A DNA stretch of 39,874 nucleotides. Source: Ignavibacteriales bacterium. GTDB lineage: Bacteria; Bacteroidota; Ignavibacteria; Ignavibacteriales; Ignavibacteriaceae. The stretch lies in assembly GCA_016182615.1 (NCBI GenBank), contig JACPGF010000082.1, positions 1 through 39,874 on the forward strand, given 5' to 3'. The position numbers were made by a program, and so were the translations under genes. The number at the start of each line of letters is the position of its first letter. The stretch's first letter is position 1. Below, in pieces: positions 26,790 to 36,655 of this stretch. The notes under the pieces are model-generated. The model did no database searches. It was not told the DNA's origin and was given only the letters and a program-made list of their open reading frames with translations.

Positions 26790-27638
26790 TTATTTTTGCA
26801 GTCTAACTTTAAATGTAATTTCGATTTTTTTATCGACACCGGAATCCGGCCGCATTCTTTCACCGCCTTGTCCACCACCCGGACGCATTCCACCTTGCCT
26901 GCCCTGTCCACCACCTGGGGGCCTGCCGGCTCCGGGCATAGAACCGTCATCTTCACCTCCAACACCGCCATTAGCTTCGCGCATTTTTTCGCGCATTTTT
27001 TTTCTGTCTATTTCACTGGATTGAAAAGAAATAAGCACTTGTTCACCGGCTTTTGCCGGAACTGTAAAACCGGTTCCACTGCCGGTTAAAGGTATTTTCA
27101 GCTCAGAAATAAATCGTCCATCCATCGTATAAGCTGCCACAATTTTATTGTCATCATCATTAAAAATCTGCGATACCTGATTCCCGCTTTTATCTAAAAT
27201 GCTTATTGATTTTGACGGATTCCTAATAGGTCTGTCAATTTCCCTGGCCGGTTCTGTATTTTCACTCAAACCACCCTCGGGGCGCATTTCTTTAATTTCT
27301 TTGGGATTAAAACCTTCGGGATATTTAATACCGATTTTTTGTTTTGTTTCCACATTCTCGAAAAATACCGTCATACCGCCCATCATCAGCTTCCGGCCTT
27401 TACCGCGGTCGCCTGTAATAAACACGCAATACAATTCTTTTTCATCACTCCTGAAGCCAATGAGCGCGTTATCCTGCTGTATTAATCCTTCTTTCCAATC
27501 GTTATCTTTTCCATCGATGGTAATATTACCTTCGGGTTTTAGTGATTCAAGTTCTTTAACAGAGGAGCACCCGGAATAAAGAATTGAAAAAAGAATAGTT
27601 ACACAAAGGGGTAAAAATCTAATAAGGTTACATTTCAT
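26790..27638 (-). CDS. Hypothetical lipoprotein with Gly/Pro/Arg-rich low-complexity C-terminal region
   Basis: Lipobox-like LYSGC; GAGRPPGGGQGRQGGMRPGGGQGGERMRPDSG. Confidence 0.8.
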   Translation of the reverse strand: MKCNLIRFLPLCVTILFSILYSGCSSVKELESLKPEGNITIDGKDNDWKEGLIQQDNALIGFRSDEKELYCVFITGDRGKGRKLMMGGMTVFFENVETKQKIGIKYPEGFNPKEIKEMRPEGGLSENTEPAREIDRPIRNPSKSISILDKSGNQVSQIFNDDDNKIVAAYTMDGRFISELKIPLTGSGTGFTVPAKAGEQVLISFQSSEIDRKKMREKMREANGGVGGEDDGSMPGAGRPPGGGQGRQGGMRPGGGQGGERMRPDSGVDKKIEITFKVRLQK

Positions 27639-27893
27639 ATAGAATCAATCTAATAAATTAACAAAGGATAATTTCGGTGTTATGTTTTAAACAGGTTAGA
27701 CGCTTTAAAGCAATATTTCTTTTAAACGTGCCTTGCATTATTCAGGGTAAAAAATAGTGCCCTAATGAAAACAACGGAATAAATCTCATAAAGATTAAAC
27801 CATCAAAAATTGGCAATAGTACACCATTCTCATTTTTCCTGCTACTTCTTCATTCTTCAATATTCATTCTTCATTAATATTTCCCTCGTTTTT

Positions 27894-28541
27894 TTACAGA
27901 TACGGCAAGACTTCTTCAAGTGAATGAAACACCGGCACTCCGGATGCAGTGAGCCGTTCAAAACTTTGGTGCCCTTTTGCCACGAGAATACAATCCGCAC
28001 CAATTTCCAGAGCAACATCTTTATCGTGCAAAGTATCGCCAATAAGCAGTGCTTCACCTTCTTGAAGCTGCAGTGCCGCCATAAGTTCTTTACCCAACCC
28101 AACTTTGCTGGTTGCGTAAATATGGTCAAGCCCCTTTACATGATCAAAATAATCCAAAAGCCCATGTGATTTAATAATTTCAACAAGCGTATGCTGCGAG
28201 TATGCTGAAAGAACCGATTGACGAATATGCAGGCTCTTTATTTTGGCAAGAAAGTTCTTTGCTCCTCTCATTACGTGGCAGGTATGTTTATTTTCCTCGT
28301 ATCCATCCATCCATATTCTGCCTACTTCCTCAAATGACTCGGTTTCAAAATTCAGTCCGGCTTCCTTGTAATAATCTATCACCGGGAATGTAAAAATATT
28401 CTGATAGGCTTCTTTACTTAATTCAGGCAGGTTTCTTTCGGTCAGTATGTTGTTTATCAGTGAAACACAAAGCTCAAGATCATCAAGCAGTGTTCCGTTC
28501 CAATCCCAAATAATGTGTTTATATGTATTAAAATGTATCAT
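27894..28541 (-). CDS. HAD-family hydrolase (phosphoglycolate phosphatase-like)
   Basis: IIWDWNGTLLDDLELC (DxD motif), VLSAYSQ, GLGKELMAAL, ALLIGDTLHDKDVALEIGADCILVAKG. Confidence 0.9.
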   Translation of the reverse strand: MIHFNTYKHIIWDWNGTLLDDLELCVSLINNILTERNLPELSKEAYQNIFTFPVIDYYKEAGLNFETESFEEVGRIWMDGYEENKHTCHVMRGAKNFLAKIKSLHIRQSVLSAYSQHTLVEIIKSHGLLDYFDHVKGLDHIYATSKVGLGKELMAALQLQEGEALLIGDTLHDKDVALEIGADCILVAKGHQSFERLTASGVPVFHSLEEVLPYL

Positions 28542-28995
28542 TTTTTTTCAACAAAGGTTTACAATGTTTTTTAATTATTTGTTTTAAGCGAGAAAGCTCA
28601 GTTACCGGCAACAATCCGGTAAATAGTGATGCAAAATACGTAATTTTACGCCTATTTTTCAGGTAAATAACGGCAAAACGTAAGCTCTACCACCAGTCGC
28701 TAAATATAGTGGCAGTGGTCTGACCGGTGTTGCGCTTAACACCATAAACCCATAAATCAACATATCTGTAGTATGTTTTAAATATGCGGCTATCGGCTAA
28801 TCTTGAAATTGCAATTGAATTGTCAGGTGCTTTTGTCATTTACCTATTTGTGTGCTCGCGATCAAACCTGAATGAGAATTGGAGAAACAGCTTGTTTCTT
28901 CTGAAAACTTTAATTAATATTTATTAAAAGACCGCTGCAATTTGCGTGTCTGTCTTCTCTTTGAAATTATTAATTGCAACCCAAAACACCGAATA

Positions 28996-29037
28996 AAGAA
29001 CCTCTTTTCTACTCAGTGGGAAAGGGGTTCTTTTTTA
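28996..29037 (+). terminator. Orphan intrinsic terminator in a gene-free interval
   Basis: AAGAACCTCTTTTC...GGAAAGGGGTTCTT followed by TTTTTT; no plus-strand CDS upstream. Confidence 0.75.
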
Positions 29038-29108
29038 GGGGTATTCAGAAATCTGCTGTTTGTCTTGTTGATTTTAGATATATTTTAATTAAATAAATTT
29101 TAATTATC

Positions 29109-30000
29109 ATGCGTTTTGAAAAACTTCATATTGTCTATATCTATATTCTTGGATTCACTTTTATCTCCAGCGGCATCAGTAAATTATTTCCTGTTTCAGC
29201 GTTTGAATTTCAAATTGTCAGCAGTCAAATTACGACATGGGATTACGCGCCAATTCTGGCACGTTTAATACTAATTGGTGAATTAACCATCGGTTTCCAC
29301 CTGATACTTTTTCCCAAAACCAGAAAATATTTTCTGATAATAGCTCTTTTTACATTAACAGGCTTTAGTATGTATCTTGGCTTTGTTCTCGTAAAATTTG
29401 GGAATCAGGCAAATTGTGCTTGTTTTGGGCAGATACTTCCAATGTCAACAACAGCAGCACTCGTTAAAAATATTATTTTGCTTACCCCCGGAATTTTTTT
29501 AATTAAACGATTAGAGGGAAGTTCATCCGGTATAAACTGCTGGCAACTTGTCAGTTTTACCAGCATCGTTATCTTACTGTTCGCTTTGTTTCCAGTTATG
29601 GGAAAGCCTGCCACAAGGCACCTCAATATTTGCAAAGTTTCATAATTTCTCAAACGGAGATGTAAATCTTGATGCCGGACTAAAACTGGTAACGGTGTTC
29701 AGTTTGGATTGTGAACATTGTTTAAAAGCAGCAACTGAATTAGGGAAACTGGGCAAATTGATGCGTGTACCGGGTATTTATACACTCCTGTTTGGTGATG
29801 AAACGCAGTTTAAATTGTTTGTGGAGCAATCAAAAATAACTTTTTCATACATACAATTGCCACCCGAACAGTTCTTTCCCTTGCTCACAAAAAATCCTCC
29901 CCGCATTGTACTTTTAGGTAAAGGAAATGTCCTTTATGATGCAGAAGGTGAAGAATTCCATATCGATTCTTTAAAACAAAAACTGCGCCTGTACAAGTAG
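29109..30000 (+). pseudogene. DoxX/MauE-like membrane domain plus thioredoxin-like domain, split by an apparent +1 frameshift near 29610-29645 (ORFs 29109-29645 and 29548-30000)
   Basis: First ORF has MauE/DoxX-like TMs (ISSGISKLFPVSAFEFQIV, ANCACFGQILPMSTTAALVKNIILL); second frame continues as FAKFHNFSNGDVNLDAGLKLVTVFSLDCEHCLKAATELGKL, with no good start of its own. Confidence 0.65.
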
Positions 30001-30011
30001 GCGCAGTTTTT
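29981..30011 (+). terminator. Intrinsic terminator whose stem overlaps the stop codon
   Basis: AACTGCGCCT-gtacaagt-AGGCGCAGTT followed by TTT. Confidence 0.85.
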
Positions 30012-30034
30012 ATCAACATATATTCCGTTTGTAA

Positions 30035-32446
30035 TCACTTCAGTAATATCATTTTCCGTACTTGTACAAAACTGCCGGATTGTATTTTTACAAAATACAT
30101 ACCCGATGGAACAGACAGACCAAAGGCATCATTCCCTGTCCAGTCTAACTCATGCGTACCCGCGTTCATCTGTTTATGAGCAAGTGTTGTAATGTAGTTG
30201 CCAAGAACATCATAAATATCAATCTTTACAATTTCGTTAACCGGAATTGAAAACCGAATCCTCGTGCTAGCGTTAAAAGGATTGGGGAAATTTTGTTCCA
30301 AAGCATATTGGATTGCAGATAATTTCATTTCTTCAGTGCCATTTATGAGGCCGGTAGTAAATGTCCACACCGCTGACCAATCACTTTCACCCTGCGCGTT
30401 TTTTGTTTTAACCCGCCAGAAATACGCTGTGTTGGCGAGTAATGGGCTGGCTGGTAAAAAGGTTGTATCTGTTAGCTGTTGATCAGCAATTACACTGCCT
30501 GCAGCAAAGGTATTTAAAGTTGCCAATTGCAGTTGATAACTTGATGCTGAATAGTGAGCTTTCCAGCACAGTTTGGTATCCCGGAAAACATTTGTGCTTG
30601 AATCTGCAGGGGAGGCAAGGTACGGTGCACCCGGCATTGAAGACTGGAAAACCGCCACGTCTGAAAAAGCACTGTGGCCAAACATATTTGCTGATTTAAC
30701 CCTCCAGAAATATCTTTTCCCGTTTTCGATAACTGCAAATTGGACGGTTGTATCTTTAAGCTCATACAAATAGACAACTCCATCACTCTCAAAAGCCGGA
30801 TTTAGGCTTACTTGTAAAACATAGGACTCTGCTTTACTACTTTTGCTCCATTTTATCGCTGTCGTAGTGCCGCTTATACTTGCATACTGGGACGGGAATT
30901 TAGCTGCTGGTGTCAAAGGCATATTGCCTGTTGTATCCAACTGCAGTACAGCCGTGCTTTTACTTTCATTAGAATAACGGTCAACACATGATACCGCGTA
31001 ATTATTGCCCTGCGTTGTCGAGAATCTTCCATAAGCATACCGCAAATACTTTTCGCCGGTTACTGCTGCAATATTACTGCCATAGGCAGGAATACCGGGA
31101 AGAGATTTGTACCGGTAAACAATATAGAAAAATGCAGTATCACCATCAGAAGCCGCGGCTGGTGCATCCCACTTGAGCTCGTATTTGCCAAGCGTCGCAT
31201 TCCACTCGCTTCTTAGGTTTGTTGGCGGGTTGGGTGCTATTTCATCATTTGTTTTCCAATTCATCCTGTGGTTAATTGCCGGATTACTATAGAAATTCCG
31301 CATCATAGTATCGGCGCAATGAGCAAGATTATTGGTAACACTTTTCGAACTAAAATAAACACCCCCTCTTGAGGTACTGGTTGCCCGCGAGAGTGTTATC
31401 TGCTTTGAGCACTCTTCCGGAGGAAAGCCTGCTTCTTCGAACCGGTACGCAGCATGGCCAATATACATGAACCTGTTATTCAAGAAAACAGGATCGGACC
31501 AAAGCGGTAGCCTGCCATAGAAATCAACCCAGTAAAGCTGCGGCATTATATAGTCAATATAGGATGCTCCTGACCTCTGTACACCAAGAGTATCTACGTA
31601 TCTGCCCAACAACCAGTCTGTGGGACTGCAATAAATACCGGCGTTAACAGAAGTATTTCCTGACGGGCTAATCCCGAATTTAATGAAGGGTTTTACGGCG
31701 CTGATACTGTCTTTAATAGCTTTGAGCAGCAGGTTTACATTGTTTTTCCGCCATTCAGCCCGGTCGGTAAAGCCATAACTATATGCGTTAAATGCAGCAT
31801 CATCGTTAAAAGTCCCATACGATGAGTAGGGATAGAAATAATCATCAAAATGAATACCGTCGAGATCGTACCTCCTGACAATGTCCATCACAATTTTAAC
31901 AACATAAGCCCTTACTTCAGGAAGACCGGGGTTTAAAAACCGGTACTCAGAACCATTGCATTTAATAATCCATGAGGGTTTTGTTTTTATAATGTGCGTC
32001 GCACTAAGGCTTGAAGTATTGCCACCACTTAAAAGTGCCCGGTAGGGGTTTAGCCATGCGTGCAGTTCAATACCTCTTTTGTGTGCTTCTGTAACAGCGT
32101 AAGTCAAGGGGTCGTAGGCTGGGTCACTCGGGGCGGCACCCTGCGTGCCCGTTAAATATTGGCTCCAAGGTTCATAACTGCTTTTGTAAACAGCATCACA
32201 AACAGGTCTGACATGAAAAAACATTGTATTCATACCATAAGCTTTATGTTTGTCGAGAATTGAAACTAATCCGGCTTTTTGAGAAGTAATAGTACTGCTG
32301 CTGGTTCCCGTTGAAGAAGGCCAGTCAATCCCAAGAGAGGCAATCCAAATTCCCCGCATCTCATATTTGGGGTTTGGTAATTGTGGATAGAGGATAGAAT
32401 TAACTATCCCAACTAACAGGGCAAGTATAAAAACAATCTTTTTCAT
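30035..32446 (-). CDS. Secreted GHL10-type (DUF187) glycosyl hydrolase-like protein with FN3-like repeats and T9SS C-terminal sorting domain
   Basis: MRGIWIASLGIDWPS, GMNTMFFHVRPVCDAVYKSSYEPWSQYLTG, GIELHAWLNPYRAL, LDGIHFDDYFYPYSSYG; tail LEQNFPNPFNASTRIRFSIP...GTHELDWTGNDAFGLSVPSGMYFVKIQSG. Confidence 0.93.
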   Translation of the reverse strand: MKKIVFILALLVGIVNSILYPQLPNPKYEMRGIWIASLGIDWPSSTGTSSSTITSQKAGLVSILDKHKAYGMNTMFFHVRPVCDAVYKSSYEPWSQYLTGTQGAAPSDPAYDPLTYAVTEAHKRGIELHAWLNPYRALLSGGNTSSLSATHIIKTKPSWIIKCNGSEYRFLNPGLPEVRAYVVKIVMDIVRRYDLDGIHFDDYFYPYSSYGTFNDDAAFNAYSYGFTDRAEWRKNNVNLLLKAIKDSISAVKPFIKFGISPSGNTSVNAGIYCSPTDWLLGRYVDTLGVQRSGASYIDYIMPQLYWVDFYGRLPLWSDPVFLNNRFMYIGHAAYRFEEAGFPPEECSKQITLSRATSTSRGGVYFSSKSVTNNLAHCADTMMRNFYSNPAINHRMNWKTNDEIAPNPPTNLRSEWNATLGKYELKWDAPAAASDGDTAFFYIVYRYKSLPGIPAYGSNIAAVTGEKYLRYAYGRFSTTQGNNYAVSCVDRYSNESKSTAVLQLDTTGNMPLTPAAKFPSQYASISGTTTAIKWSKSSKAESYVLQVSLNPAFESDGVVYLYELKDTTVQFAVIENGKRYFWRVKSANMFGHSAFSDVAVFQSSMPGAPYLASPADSSTNVFRDTKLCWKAHYSASSYQLQLATLNTFAAGSVIADQQLTDTTFLPASPLLANTAYFWRVKTKNAQGESDWSAVWTFTTGLINGTEEMKLSAIQYALEQNFPNPFNASTRIRFSIPVNEIVKIDIYDVLGNYITTLAHKQMNAGTHELDWTGNDAFGLSVPSGMYFVKIQSGSFVQVRKMILLK

Positions 32447-32483
32447 AAAACATATTTTTAATTAATGATGATGGAGATATTTT

Positions 32484-33803
32484 TCAGTCCACTGTTGATA
32501 AAGCTAAAAACCGGACACGGTATCGGACAAATACCATAACGATTAGAACATAAATAACAGCGGTTAAGCAAATAGCAATAGAAATACCTAATATCCCAAG
32601 AAACGGGATAAAAATAATTAACGAAACTAAAAGTATTAAACTCCGCACAAGATATAATTTCATTAAAGCTTTCTGCCTTTGTAGCACCGGCAGTAAAGAC
32701 TGTAAAGGCGAAACATACGACTCGAATAATTTAGCTAAAAATACCAATAATAAAGGGAGCACTGCTTCAGAAAAAACGGTTCCCAAATACTTGAATAGAT
32801 ATGGTACAAAAATTATTCCAGCCACCGCCAAAAGCACGTTACTGACAACAATAATTTTAATTGAGGACTTATATAATGCCCGCAATTCATTAAACCGGGA
32901 TGTAAAATAGTATTCAGACATTTTATTGAGCACTGCCGAATTAACACCTGAATCAATAAAATTGAAAATACTGCTTAATTTAATAATTAGCGCGATAATT
33001 CCAACAGCTTCATTGGGCAAATAAACACCTGCAACCAAAATGACAATCCAATCATACCCATTTTCAATAAGCTGATAAATCATGAGCGGCACCGAGTACT
33101 TTACAATTCCCTTTTTTCTTAAGTTTTCCCCGGACTCAGATCCCTCTGCCAAAGGTTTGAAAAATAAAGCATTCACTCCGAAGAGAGCTGTTACAAAAAC
33201 CGCTAGTACATACGAAATTACAATAACACTTGCCGATTTAAAAACCATACCCAACAAGATGAGTAAAATAAATGCAACCGTATTAGTGCTTGTATAATTA
33301 AGAAAAGCAAACCGCACAAGCCTGTTTGCCCTGCGGTAATAATTAGCCTGCAGCCGGATAACCCCTAAAGGAATTACGCCAAGGAGGATTAAATGCCCCG
33401 ATTGATAGTTCGCGGGGAGATATTGTGACAGGGGCGAATTGGCAAAAACATAGTACAAAAGTAAAAGCGCTACCCCCGATTTAATAATCGTGAAAAACGA
33501 GAAACGGAATAACTTTTCTGCGGATATATTTTCTGAACCTGACTCACCACGATACGTAACCATGGCAACATCTAAACCGAGAACCACCAGTATAGCAAAA
33601 AAATTGAGAAACACCAGAGCAATAGAAAAATTGCCAAGTATTTGCACCCCGTAATATTTAGCTATTAGAACTGTAAAAAGATAACCGGATATCATCCCTA
33701 AAACTTTGGCTCCAACCATTAAAAGGGAATTTTTTAGTAAGCCGCTCTCACTGATATTAAATTTTTGAATATATTTATAAATCCAATTGCTCGTTTGTGT
33801 CAA
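32484..33803 (-). CDS. Polysaccharide biosynthesis flippase (Wzx/MATE-like)
   Basis: About 12 TM segments; N-term LLKNSLLMVGAKVLGMISGYLFTVLIAKYYGVQILGNFSIALVFLNF. Confidence 0.88.
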   Translation of the reverse strand: MTQTSNWIYKYIQKFNISESGLLKNSLLMVGAKVLGMISGYLFTVLIAKYYGVQILGNFSIALVFLNFFAILVVLGLDVAMVTYRGESGSENISAEKLFRFSFFTIIKSGVALLLLYYVFANSPLSQYLPANYQSGHLILLGVIPLGVIRLQANYYRRANRLVRFAFLNYTSTNTVAFILLILLGMVFKSASVIVISYVLAVFVTALFGVNALFFKPLAEGSESGENLRKKGIVKYSVPLMIYQLIENGYDWIVILVAGVYLPNEAVGIIALIIKLSSIFNFIDSGVNSAVLNKMSEYYFTSRFNELRALYKSSIKIIVVSNVLLAVAGIIFVPYLFKYLGTVFSEAVLPLLLVFLAKLFESYVSPLQSLLPVLQRQKALMKLYLVRSLILLVSLIIFIPFLGILGISIAICLTAVIYVLIVMVFVRYRVRFLALSTVD

Positions 33804-33847
33804 ATGCTGCTATTTCCAAATCAATTATAAGTGAATTAGTTTAATAC

Positions 33848-35068
33848 ATGATAAAAAAATTGTACGAAAATAAATACTATATACTTTTCTGTATATCATT
33901 TGTTATAGCATTTACCTTTTCATCAATATCCGGCTCAAAATCCGGACTTGTCATATCAAGAACCCTTTTCAACATGCTCGGTATCGCTTGTGCTATGGTA
34001 TATGTTAAAAGTTCAGAGTGCGAAAATATCCGGCTGCCCGAAAGTTTCGGAAAACTTTTATTGATCCTTTTTTCCGTAACTGCCATATTATGTTTATCTG
34101 CTATTTTCTCGGCAAACATGTTTTATGGTTTTACAAAAATTTCAGGAATCCTTACTAATATATTACCAATTTTAGCATTATTTTCGGTATTTGTTTATAA
34201 CACAAACAAAAATAATTTACCCTATTTTTTTCTTGTCCTTGTATTTTTTTGTGCCGTTTTTACAATGGGAATTATTATACTAAGCCCTTTTAAATATGAT
34301 ATGAACTATCATTTTAACTTTTCGAACTGGAGCCATGTAACCTTAGGCAGGTTTTTTTCTTTCACAGCTTTAATCATCCTGTTTTTCACCATAAAATACC
34401 GGAAAAATGGTTCAATGTATTTATGGTTTTTCTTGTTACTGTCAATTGTATCACTATATCTTACCGGCTTGCGTGCCGGTATCTTGGGCTTGATAATTTT
34501 ACTGCCCCTTTTATTGTGGCTTGAAGCAAGGAATAAAACAATAACCTACAGAGCGATGATTTTCTTTTTTATCGTTATTGCAATTTGGAATGTTGCATGT
34601 GCATTGCAATTTTCGGGTAAAAACAGCAGAAGGGCAAGCATAGCAACTATTGTTCAATCTCCCGAAAAAACAAATGATGATGCGGTAAACGTGCGTTGGG
34701 AAATTTATGCTCTAAGTTTAGAGATGATTAAAGAAAAACCAATTTTGGGGTGGGGAATCGGGGGGTTTAGAAATCCTGATAAGGGGTACTTGGCAATGTT
34801 TAATAAATACCCGCACAACTTATTTTTGGAAGTTGGCGTTGAGTTTGGTGTGTTTGGATTAATCCTCTTGATTTATCTTCTCTCTACCATCATCAGAACT
34901 CTGTTGAAACACGAACCAATTTGGCTCAGTATTTTTTTGCTGGCACTGTGGTTATCGATGTTCTCAAAAGACATAACAACAAACGCAGTGATTTGGATGT
35001 TTTTATCATTCCCTGCTCTATCCGCAGCTACTCGATCCACATCAGAACTGCAATCCGTACCTGACTGA
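33848..35068 (+). CDS. O-antigen ligase/polymerase family membrane protein
   Basis: Polytopic; periplasmic-loop motif RWEIYALSLEMIKEKPILGWGIGGFRNPD...YPHNLFLEVGVEFGVFGLILL. Confidence 0.88.
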   Translation: MIKKLYENKYYILFCISFVIAFTFSSISGSKSGLVISRTLFNMLGIACAMVYVKSSECENIRLPESFGKLLLILFSVTAILCLSAIFSANMFYGFTKISGILTNILPILALFSVFVYNTNKNNLPYFFLVLVFFCAVFTMGIIILSPFKYDMNYHFNFSNWSHVTLGRFFSFTALIILFFTIKYRKNGSMYLWFFLLLSIVSLYLTGLRAGILGLIILLPLLLWLEARNKTITYRAMIFFFIVIAIWNVACALQFSGKNSRRASIATIVQSPEKTNDDAVNVRWEIYALSLEMIKEKPILGWGIGGFRNPDKGYLAMFNKYPHNLFLEVGVEFGVFGLILLIYLLSTIIRTLLKHEPIWLSIFLLALWLSMFSKDITTNAVIWMFLSFPALSAATRSTSELQSVPD

Positions 35069-36655
35069 TAATCTGAGCGTATTATTGGCGCCCAAAAGCC
35101 ATTGCGGTCCTCTTGTTGCATCCTGATCCGTGATATACGAGTATTCATACTGAAGAGATGTGAACAAATCATAGGGATATTCATAAGCAATGCTTGTTTG
35201 GATACGTATTTCTTTCCGTATAGCACCTGATAGAAAATTGATATCATTTTCAGTATCCTCGTACGGTATCGCGATATCAAAAAGCCCGCCTTTACGGATA
35301 TACTCCAACGACATTGACATCCTTGTTTTAGACATGCCGTTATAATTAACTGCTATGCCAATCATATCCGCGTTTTGACCAAGCCAATGACCTAATGAAT
35401 AATTTAAATTTTTATACTCGGTTGTTTCATCTTTATGTTCGTAAACCCAGGGGTTTACCCTCGAATATTCCAGATTAAAATTCAGTCCGTCGAGTAAAAA
35501 GTCGTATTTATCCGCGCCAAAAGTATATGCTGCCCAGGATGTTTTCAGGTTACCGCTTAAAACTTCACGCAATTCTATCACATCTAAAAAAAGTGTTCCG
35601 TATAAAGATACATTGTATGGTAATTTAAACCGGTAATCCGAGAAAAGCTGGCCATTTCCGTCATCAACATCAGCCCGCCCCGTGTTATGATCCATTACTT
35701 TGTAATACATAAACGGAATGAACATTTCTGCTCGTATATTTCCACTATATACAAAAGAATTACCTATGGAAAATGAGAACCAGTCTAATGGGGTAACCGA
35801 AAGTGCATTTGCAACGATATATTTAGGAATATAATTTTTTCGCAAAAAGGGTTTATAACTCTCATTATGGTTATAATAAAAATTATTTGAGTCGAAGACC
35901 ATGGAACTCAGCCAGCCATGAAAATAGGTAAAACTAATCCAGTCGGTAGGTTTTAGTGTAAGATTAACCCGAGGAAAAGAAGGTGCTTTTTCAGAAAAAA
36001 TCAATTGCCCAAAATGCCCGGAACCCCACGTGAATTTTTCTTTCAACAAAGAAACACTCCCCCACTTCCAGTTGGCGTTAATTGCCCCAGTTACCTCACT
36101 GTATTCAAAGCCGCCGGGAGCATCTTTAATAAATGATCCTGGACGTGAAGAAAATTCTTTCTTTTTATCGATATGCGTCCCGAATTCCCCACGGTCTATG
36201 TATGTAAAATTTCCGCCAAACCAATCACTTAATTCAATAGAAAACTTGGCACCGATAAACTGTTCCCGCTGAATGTTGTTTTTGACACTATTAATTGTAT
36301 AACCGGCAAAAGGAGTTATTTTTGCCGTAAACAAGGTATCATGGTGATAAAAAAGGTACCGGTGTTTATGAACCGGGCTATTTAATTCGCTAAAGTATTC
36401 ATCTTGGAATCTGTTAAATTCCCAGTCGGTTTTCCTTCTGTTTGCTGTATCGGGCATTGAGATGAGTAATGCAGTAATTTGTTTTCTGCTTAGGGGCAGA
36501 GAGAAGGTGTTAAGATTAAGCTGCCCTTTATTACTGGCAGCCTTCAGATACTGATAAACAGGGGAAGAAATATCTTCATAAATCACTTGACCCCTTACGA
36601 CAGCAGAAAATCCTATCAGAAAAGCAACAATAAAAACAGTAAAACTTTTATGCAC
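35042..36655 (-). CDS. Outer-membrane beta-barrel protein, capsule assembly Wzi-like (probable GTG start at 36655)
   Basis: MHKSFTVFIVAFLIGFSAVVRGQ signal peptide from GTG; repeated amphipathic strands, KEKFTWGSGHFGQLIFSEKAPSFPRVNLTLKPTDWISFTYFHGWLSS; context in a polysaccharide cluster. Confidence 0.7.
   Translation of the reverse strand: MHKSFTVFIVAFLIGFSAVVRGQVIYEDISSPVYQYLKAASNKGQLNLNTFSLPLSRKQITALLISMPDTANRRKTDWEFNRFQDEYFSELNSPVHKHRYLFYHHDTLFTAKITPFAGYTINSVKNNIQREQFIGAKFSIELSDWFGGNFTYIDRGEFGTHIDKKKEFSSRPGSFIKDAPGGFEYSEVTGAINANWKWGSVSLLKEKFTWGSGHFGQLIFSEKAPSFPRVNLTLKPTDWISFTYFHGWLSSMVFDSNNFYYNHNESYKPFLRKNYIPKYIVANALSVTPLDWFSFSIGNSFVYSGNIRAEMFIPFMYYKVMDHNTGRADVDDGNGQLFSDYRFKLPYNVSLYGTLFLDVIELREVLSGNLKTSWAAYTFGADKYDFLLDGLNFNLEYSRVNPWVYEHKDETTEYKNLNYSLGHWLGQNADMIGIAVNYNGMSKTRMSMSLEYIRKGGLFDIAIPYEDTENDINFLSGAIRKEIRIQTSIAYEYPYDLFTSLQYEYSYITDQDATRGPQWLLGANNTLRLSVRYGLQF

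Noticed and set aside
27857-28129. 90-aa minus-strand ORF overlapping the HAD hydrolase
   Set aside because: Alternate frame of a well-supported gene.
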